Assembly (NCBI RefSeq): GCF_003217575.1
Contig: NZ_QJTC01000006.1
Coordinates: 1-64,000 of the forward strand
Reading direction: 5' to 3'
DNA length: 64,000 nucleotides
Source of the DNA: Xylophilus ampelinus
GTDB lineage: Bacteria > Pseudomonadota > Gammaproteobacteria > Burkholderiales > Burkholderiaceae_C
The notes under the pieces: generated by a model
The model's database searches: none
Seen by the model: the letters and a program-made list of their open reading frames with translations, nothing else
What the model was told of the DNA's origin: nothing
Shown here: positions 59,157-64,000 of the stretch, in pieces
How the letters are laid out: the number at the start of each line of letters is the position of its first letter
Numbering within the stretch: position 1 is the first letter of the stretch
Made by a program: the position numbers and the translations under genes

Positions 59157-60641
59157 ATGACCGCCCGCTGCGTCATGGTGCTCGGCACCACCAGCGGTGC
59201 CGGCAAGAGCTGGCTGGCGACCGCGCTTTGCCGCTGGTACGCCCGGCAGGGCCTGCGCGTGGCGCCGTTCAAGGCGCAGAACATGAGCAACAACGCCCGG
59301 GTGGTGGCGGGCGGCGAGATCGGCAGCGCCCAGTATTTCCAGGCGCTGGCCGCCGGCGTGGCGCCCGACGTGCGGATGAACCCGCTGCTGCTCAAGCCCG
59401 AGGGCGACATGCGCAGCCAGGTGGTGGTGCTGGGGCAGGTCGATGCCGCGCTGTCGAAGCGCCCGTGGCCCGGCCGCAGCGCCAGCGTCTGGCCGCAGGT
59501 GTCGGCCGCGCTGGATGCATTGCGCGCCGAGCACGACGTGGTCGTGATCGAGGGCGCCGGCTCGCCCGCCGAGATCAACCTGAAGGACGACGACATCGTC
59601 AACATGCGCACCGCGCTGCATGCCGATGCCGCCTGCCTGCTGGTGACCGACATCGACCGCGGCGGCGCCTTCGCCCACCTCTACGGCACCTGGGCGCTGC
59701 TGCCGGCCGAAGAGCGGGCGCTGCTGCGCGGCTTCGTGCTCAACCGGTTCCGAGGCGATGCGTCGCTGCTGGCGCCGGGGCCGGCGCAGCTGCAGGCACT
59801 CACCGGCGTGCCGCTGCTGGCCACCCTGCCGATGTGGCGCCAGCACGGCCTGCCAGAGGAAGACGGCGTGTTCGACGACGGCGCCAGCGCCACCGGCGCG
59901 GTGCACACCACGATCGCGGTGGTGGCTTGTCCACGGATCAGCAACCTGGACGAATTCCAGCCGCTGAAGAGCGTGCCGGGCGTGCGCCTGGTCTGGGCCC
60001 GCTCACCGGCCGCGCTGCATGGTGCCGACTGGGTGGTGCTGCCCGGCTCCAAGCACACCGCCGCCGACCTGGACTGGCTGCGCGCCCAGGGCCTCGACCG
60101 GGCGGTGGCCGGGCATGCCGCCCGCGGCGGCCGGGTGCTTGGCATCTGCGGCGGGCTGCAGATGCTGGGCGAGGCGCTGGTCGATCCGCACGGCATCGAC
60201 GGCAACGGACCGGGCCTGGGCCTGCTGCCGCTGGTGACGGTGTTCGACCCCGACAAGACGGTGCGCCACCGCGCCACCGGCTTCGGCAGCAACGTGTGCG
60301 GCCCCTGGGCCGCGCTGGCCGGCATGCCGGTGACGGGCTACGAAATCCGCCACGGCCGTACCGCCGAGCATCCGGCGATGGCCGGTGCCGGCGACGTGGC
60401 CCGTCCGGTGCTGCCCGACGGCCTGGGCTGGCAGAACACGGCCGGCAACGTGCTGGGCGTATACCTGCACGGCCTGTTCGAGGACGCGGCGGTGCTGCGG
60501 GCGCTCTTCGGCGCGCGGGCGCCGACGCTCGACGCGGTCTTCGACGGCCTGGCCGATTTCATCGACCGCCATTTCGCGCCCGGCGTGCTGCAGGGGCTGC
60601 TGCCGCCGGCATTTCAACCATCACTTTCTTCGATTCCATGA
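59157..60641 (+). CDS. cobQ: cobyric acid synthase
   Basis: Amidates four side chains of adenosylcobyrinic a,c-diamide using glutamine. 494 residues: N-terminal P-loop domain (GTTSGAGKSWLATALCR), then a glutamine amidotransferase domain with nucleophile Cys in GICGGLQMLGEAL (about 330) and His in YLHGLFEDA. ATG at 59157. The stop overlaps the cobT start (ATGA). Confidence 0.94.
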   Translation: MTARCVMVLGTTSGAGKSWLATALCRWYARQGLRVAPFKAQNMSNNARVVAGGEIGSAQYFQALAAGVAPDVRMNPLLLKPEGDMRSQVVVLGQVDAALSKRPWPGRSASVWPQVSAALDALRAEHDVVVIEGAGSPAEINLKDDDIVNMRTALHADAACLLVTDIDRGGAFAHLYGTWALLPAEERALLRGFVLNRFRGDASLLAPGPAQLQALTGVPLLATLPMWRQHGLPEEDGVFDDGASATGAVHTTIAVVACPRISNLDEFQPLKSVPGVRLVWARSPAALHGADWVVLPGSKHTAADLDWLRAQGLDRAVAGHAARGGRVLGICGGLQMLGEALVDPHGIDGNGPGLGLLPLVTVFDPDKTVRHRATGFGSNVCGPWAALAGMPVTGYEIRHGRTAEHPAMAGAGDVARPVLPDGLGWQNTAGNVLGVYLHGLFEDAAVLRALFGARAPTLDAVFDGLADFIDRHFAPGVLQGLLPPAFQPSLSSIP

Positions 60642-61729
60642 CCGACGACCTCACGTCCTTCGAAGCCTCCTTGCCCGCCATCGTATCGCTCGACGATGCG
60701 GCGCTGGCGGCCGCATTGCAGCGCTGCATCGACCGGAAAACCAAGCCCCTCGGCTCCCTCGGCCGACTGGAGGGCCTGGCGCTGCGGCTGGGCTGCATCC
60801 TGGGCAGCGAGACGCCGTCGCTGCGGCAGCCGCAGATGGTCGTCTGCGCGGCCGACCACGGCGTGGCGGCGCAGGGCGTCTCGGCCTTCCCGAGCGACGT
60901 GACCGGGCAGATGGTGCGAAACTTCATCGCCGGCGGCGCTGCGGTGAGCGTAATGGCGCGTCAACACGCCATCGCGCTGACGGTGGTGGACTGCGGCGTG
61001 CGCGAGCCATGCACCGCCGCGGCGGCCGCGGATGCGGGCGACAGCGCCTTCGTGCGCCTGATCGACCGCCGCATCGGCCCGGGTACGGCCGACAGCAGCC
61101 TGGCCACCGCGATGTCGGACGCGCAGTGCGCCCAGGCCGTGCGCCACGGCATCGCGCTGGTGCAGGCCCTGCCCGGCAACGTGGTGCTGCTGGGCGAGAT
61201 GGGCATCGGCAACACCTCGGCCGCGGCCCTGCTGCTGGCCCGCCTGGCCGGCCTGCCGGCCGCCGACTGCGCTGGGGCCGGCACCGGCCTCGACGCCGCC
61301 GGCATCGCCCGCAAGGCCGCCGTGCTGGAGCGGGTGCTGCAGCGCCATGCGGATGCCGCCCGTCCGCTGCAGGCCCTGGCGGCTTTCGGCGGCTTCGAGA
61401 TCGCGACGCTGGTCGGCGTGGTGCTGCAGGCCGCCGAAGAGCGCCGCGTGGTGCTGGTCGACGGCTTCATCACCACCGCCGCGGTGCTGGTCGCGCAGAT
61501 GCTGCGGCCCAACGTTCTGCAGCGCTGCGTCTTCGCCCACCGCTCCGGCGAGCGGGCGCATGCCGCGATGCTGCAGCACCTGGGCGCAGAGCCGCTGCTG
61601 GACCTGGGCCTGCGCCTGGGCGAAGGATCGGGCGCTGCGCTGGCCTGGCCGCTGCTGCAGTCGGCCTGTGCGGTGTTGGCGGAGATGGCGAGCTTCGAGA
61701 GCGCGGGGGTGTCCGGGAAAGGGTCGTGA
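60638..61729 (+). CDS. cobT: nicotinate-nucleotide-dimethylbenzimidazole phosphoribosyltransferase
   Basis: Makes alpha-ribazole phosphate for the lower ligand, 363 residues. Motifs KTKPLGSLGRLE, CAADHGVAAQGVSAFPSDVT, LGEMGIGNTSAAALL and VDGFITTAAVLVA. It is the last recognisable B12 gene; CobS and the ribazole phosphatase are not found after it. Confidence 0.94.
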   Translation: MTDDLTSFEASLPAIVSLDDAALAAALQRCIDRKTKPLGSLGRLEGLALRLGCILGSETPSLRQPQMVVCAADHGVAAQGVSAFPSDVTGQMVRNFIAGGAAVSVMARQHAIALTVVDCGVREPCTAAAAADAGDSAFVRLIDRRIGPGTADSSLATAMSDAQCAQAVRHGIALVQALPGNVVLLGEMGIGNTSAAALLLARLAGLPAADCAGAGTGLDAAGIARKAAVLERVLQRHADAARPLQALAAFGGFEIATLVGVVLQAAEERRVVLVDGFITTAAVLVAQMLRPNVLQRCVFAHRSGERAHAAMLQHLGAEPLLDLGLRLGEGSGAALAWPLLQSACAVLAEMASFESAGVSGKGS

Positions 61730-61780
61730 GCGCCGACCGGCTCTGGTAGAACCGGTGCTTTCGATTGCCGGACATTCCAC

Positions 61781-61909
61781 ATGACCCGTGAAGTTCGACG
61801 GTTCGGGCGATGGGGCGTGCCGGCTCTCGCCGGCGGCGCGCTCTGCATGGGAGGCTGTGCCGCCCCCCTCTCCGGTCGCTGCCGGTGCCCGCGCCCGCTC
61901 GACTGCTGA
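61781..61909 (+). CDS. possible small lipoprotein
   Basis: 42 codons. Basic start, hydrophobic stretch VPALAGGALCMGGC that ends in a lipobox-like MGGC, then a Cys/Arg/Pro-rich tail. No clear ribosome site, and it may be a truncated or chance frame. Confidence 0.3.
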   Translation: MTREVRRFGRWGVPALAGGALCMGGCAAPLSGRCRCPRPLDC

Positions 61910-61988
61910 AACGACGCCCGGCACGCCTGCCGGCACCGGCTGCACACGCACGGATCCGCGGCGCCGGCCGTTGCAGACATGCGCGTGC

Positions 61989-63383
61989 TCACACCAGCGG
62001 CGGCAGCAGATCCAGCACCATCACCATCGCCAGCCCCACCACCGACACGATCGACTGCACCACCGAGATCGTTTTCGTCGCCTCGCCCATCGTCATACCG
62101 AACGACTCCTTCACCAGCCAGAAGCCGGCGTGGTTGGCGTAGTTGAAGAACAGCGATCCGCAGCCGATCGACAGCGCCAGCAGCGGCGCGTTGATCGACG
62201 CGGCACCCGCGGCCGCCAGCGGCGCCAGCAGGCCCGCCGCGCCCACTATGCCGACGGTGGCCGAGCCGGTCGAGACCGACAGCAGCATCGAGATCAGCCA
62301 GCCCAGCAGCAGCGGCGACAGGGCCAACTGGTGGCTCATGTAGACGATGGCGTCGCCCACGTGCGCATCGGTCAGCACCTGCTGGAACGCGCCGCCGCCG
62401 GCGATGATGAGCAGCACGTTGGCGATCGGCTTGACGCTGTCGCCGAGCGCCTTGCGCACCGCCTCGGGCCGACCGGGGCGCAGCACCAGCACCGCGAACA
62501 CCACGCCTATCAGCATCGCGACGATCGGGTTGCCGACGAAGCCGGCCACCTTCAGCAGGGCCGAGCCCTTGTCGAGCACCACTTCGCCCAGCGCGTGCAG
62601 CAGCATCAGCAGGGCCGGGGCCAGCGCGGTCAGCACGCCCAGGCCGATGCCCGGTGGCGACTTTTGCGACGCGGCCGCATCGGTGCCGGCGGCGTCGGGC
62701 GCGTACTGGGCGATCAGCGCGTCGTCGGGCCGCACCGCCAGGCGCGGGGCGATGAAGTTGCCGTAGACCGGCCCGGCCAGCACGATGGCCGGGATGGCGG
62801 CGACGAAGCCGTAGAGCATCGTCGCGCCGACGCTGGTCTTCAGCGTGGCGATGGCCGTCAGCGGGCCGGGGTGGGGCGGCACCAGGCCGTGCATCGCGGC
62901 CAGTGCGGCGATCACCGGCACGCCGACGTACACGTAGGCGGAGCCGCTGCCTTTCTCCTCGGCTTCGAGCTTGCGCGCCACGCCGAAGACCAGCGGCAGC
63001 AGCACCACCAGTCCCACCTCGAAGAACATCGGAATGCCGATGACGAATGCGACGCCGGTCATCGCCCAGGGCAGGGCGCGGCGCGACGCGCGGCGGATGA
63101 CGGCGTTGGCCACGCTGTCGGTCACGCCGGAGTCGGCCAGCAGCTTGCCCAGCATGGCGCCCAGCGCGACGACCAGCCCCACCGCCCCGAGCGTCTTGCC
63201 CGCGCCGCCGGAGACGGCCTGCACCACCTTCTCCAGCGGCATGCCGGTGACGAGGCCGGTGGCCAACGACACGATCAGCAGCGCCAGCAGCGGATGCAGC
63301 CTGAGCCGCGACACGATGAGCGCGACCAGCGCCAGCACGCTGACAAGCGCGGTCGCCAGCAGTTGGATATCTTGGGAATTCAT
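61989..63383 (-). CDS. GntP family permease (gluconate/organic acid)
   Basis: 464-residue inner-membrane symporter with about 12 helices. GntP hallmarks: IPMFFEVGLVVLLPLVFGVA, LVPPHPGPLTAIATL, ISMLLSVSTGSATVGIVGAAGL and NYANHAGFWLVKESFGM. Probable substrate is gluconate or a related sugar acid, but no kinase or catabolic gene is near. A GCTATC palindrome lies about 140 bases before its start. Confidence 0.88.
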   Translation of the reverse strand: MNSQDIQLLATALVSVLALVALIVSRLRLHPLLALLIVSLATGLVTGMPLEKVVQAVSGGAGKTLGAVGLVVALGAMLGKLLADSGVTDSVANAVIRRASRRALPWAMTGVAFVIGIPMFFEVGLVVLLPLVFGVARKLEAEEKGSGSAYVYVGVPVIAALAAMHGLVPPHPGPLTAIATLKTSVGATMLYGFVAAIPAIVLAGPVYGNFIAPRLAVRPDDALIAQYAPDAAGTDAAASQKSPPGIGLGVLTALAPALLMLLHALGEVVLDKGSALLKVAGFVGNPIVAMLIGVVFAVLVLRPGRPEAVRKALGDSVKPIANVLLIIAGGGAFQQVLTDAHVGDAIVYMSHQLALSPLLLGWLISMLLSVSTGSATVGIVGAAGLLAPLAAAGAASINAPLLALSIGCGSLFFNYANHAGFWLVKESFGMTMGEATKTISVVQSIVSVVGLAMVMVLDLLPPLV

Positions 63384-63518
63384 GGGCGGCGCAGTCGTGG
63401 CAGGAAGAACGATGCTATTGGAATTCGGGCGAGGGCGTCGGGCGGCGGCCCCTGCGGCGTGCCGGGAGGCCGGGCGGGAGACCCGCGGCAGGGTCGTGGG
63501 GCGACCCAGGATGCATTT

Positions 63519-63535
63519 GCTATCATTTCGATAGC
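63519..63535. repeat. GCTATC palindrome, copy 7
   Basis: GCTATC, five bases, GATAGC, between gntP and nth, in an AT-rich patch. Confidence 0.65.
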
Positions 63536-63599
63536 TTGAGGTCGGCGTTGCGCGCCGGCTACAGGCACTTTTTATCGAAATCCCGGCCGGTGGGCGGCC

Positions 63600-64000
63600 T
63601 CAGGCGTCGGGCGCCGGCGTCTTGGGTTCGTAGTCGCAGCATGCGGCCACGCTGCAGCGCCAGCACTGCGGCGTGCGCGCCTGGCAGACATAGCGGCCGT
63701 GCAGGATCAGCCAGTGGTGCGCATGCACCATGAAGCGCGCCGGCACCCGCTCGAGCAGCTTCAGCTCCACCGCCAGCGGCGTCTTGCCCGGCGCCAGCCC
63801 GGTGCGGTTGGAGACGCGGAAGATGTGGGTATCGACCGCCATCGTCGGCTCGCCGAATGCCACGTTCAGCACCACGTTGGCGGTCTTGCGACCGACGCCG
63901 GGCAGCGCCTCCAGCTCCTCCCGGGTACGGGGCACCTCGCCGCCGTGGCGGTCGACCAGCATCCGGCAGGTGGTCAGCAGATTTTTTGCCTTGGTGCGGT
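63600..64000 (-). CDS. nth: endonuclease III (5' end outside window)
   Basis: C-terminal ~133 residues of the base-excision DNA glycosylase/lyase. Helix-hairpin-helix LPGVGRKTANVVLNVA with the catalytic Lys, the VDTHIFRVSNR stretch with the catalytic Asp, and the 4Fe-4S loop CX6CX2CX5C near the end. The frame continues past base 64000 (KAKNLLTTCRMLVDRHGGEV). Confidence 0.95.
   Translation of the reverse strand, partial: RTKAKNLLTTCRMLVDRHGGEVPRTREELEALPGVGRKTANVVLNVAFGEPTMAVDTHIFRVSNRTGLAPGKTPLAVELKLLERVPARFMVHAHHWLILHGRYVCQARTPQCWRCSVAACCDYEPKTPAPDA

Overview
The window is one continuous piece of a high-GC betaproteobacterial chromosome (about 70 % GC in ordinary genes). Gene content and order (tRNA-Leu/tig/clpP/clpX/lon, hpnCDE, zapA next to 6S RNA, a riboswitch-led B12 salvage cluster, small GCTAT..ATAGC palindromes) suggest the family Comamonadaceae, near Acidovorax, Variovorax or Xylophilus. 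That placement is inference from sequence style, not a database result. A perfect plant-inducible-promoter (PIP) box upstream of an effector-like gene hints at a plant-associated strain with a type III secretion system elsewhere.

Layout. 0.2-7.4 kb: housekeeping membrane and metabolic genes (DUF2784, AI-2E-type permease, MscS channel, MOSC, HPF-like, hemH, HAD). 7.4-10.6 kb: squalene operon hpnC-hpnD-hpnE. 10.7-15.2 kb: RND efflux pair. 15.3-17.85 kb: tRNA-Leu(UAG) followed by a small low-GC island, bounded by a 16-bp repeat of the tRNA 3' end. The island carries a short secreted-peptide-like gene, a MccB-like E1 enzyme and a HIT hydrolase, and resembles a minimal microcin C-type peptide-nucleotide cassette. 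17.9-23.9 kb: tig-clpP-clpX-lon. 24-24.6 kb: tRNA-Gly, tRNA-Cys and a tRNA-Leu(UAA) split by a group I intron. 24.9-32.5 kb: a conserved hypothetical, a YgjP-like protease, murI, class I fumarase, an MHYT-GGDEF-EAL protein and fumC. 32.5-35 kb: the PIP-box effector candidate and two decayed genes. 35-46 kb: acs, a LapA-like protein, cytochrome c, ilvD with a divergent LysR gene, lgt, and an HD-GYP plus GGDEF-EAL pair. 46.2-47.1 kb: 6S RNA, zapA and a ZapB-like gene. 47.2-61.7 kb: cobalamin uptake and salvage (riboswitch, btuB, cobU, btuF, btuC, btuD, cobO, a TonB receptor, cbiB, cobC, a NYN protein, cobQ, cobT). 62-64 kb: a GntP permease and the start of nth.

How the parts work together. The B12 block imports corrinoids across both membranes (BtuB, BtuF, BtuCD), adenosylates them (CobO), attaches aminopropanol (CbiB, CobC), activates the nucleotide loop (CobU, CobT) and amidates cobyrinate (CobQ). 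CobS is not in the window. Three c-di-GMP proteins are present. The most novel-looking material is the tRNA-Leu island. Next come the PIP-box effector, the self-splicing intron, and two kinds of small palindromic repeat that lie inside coding sequences.
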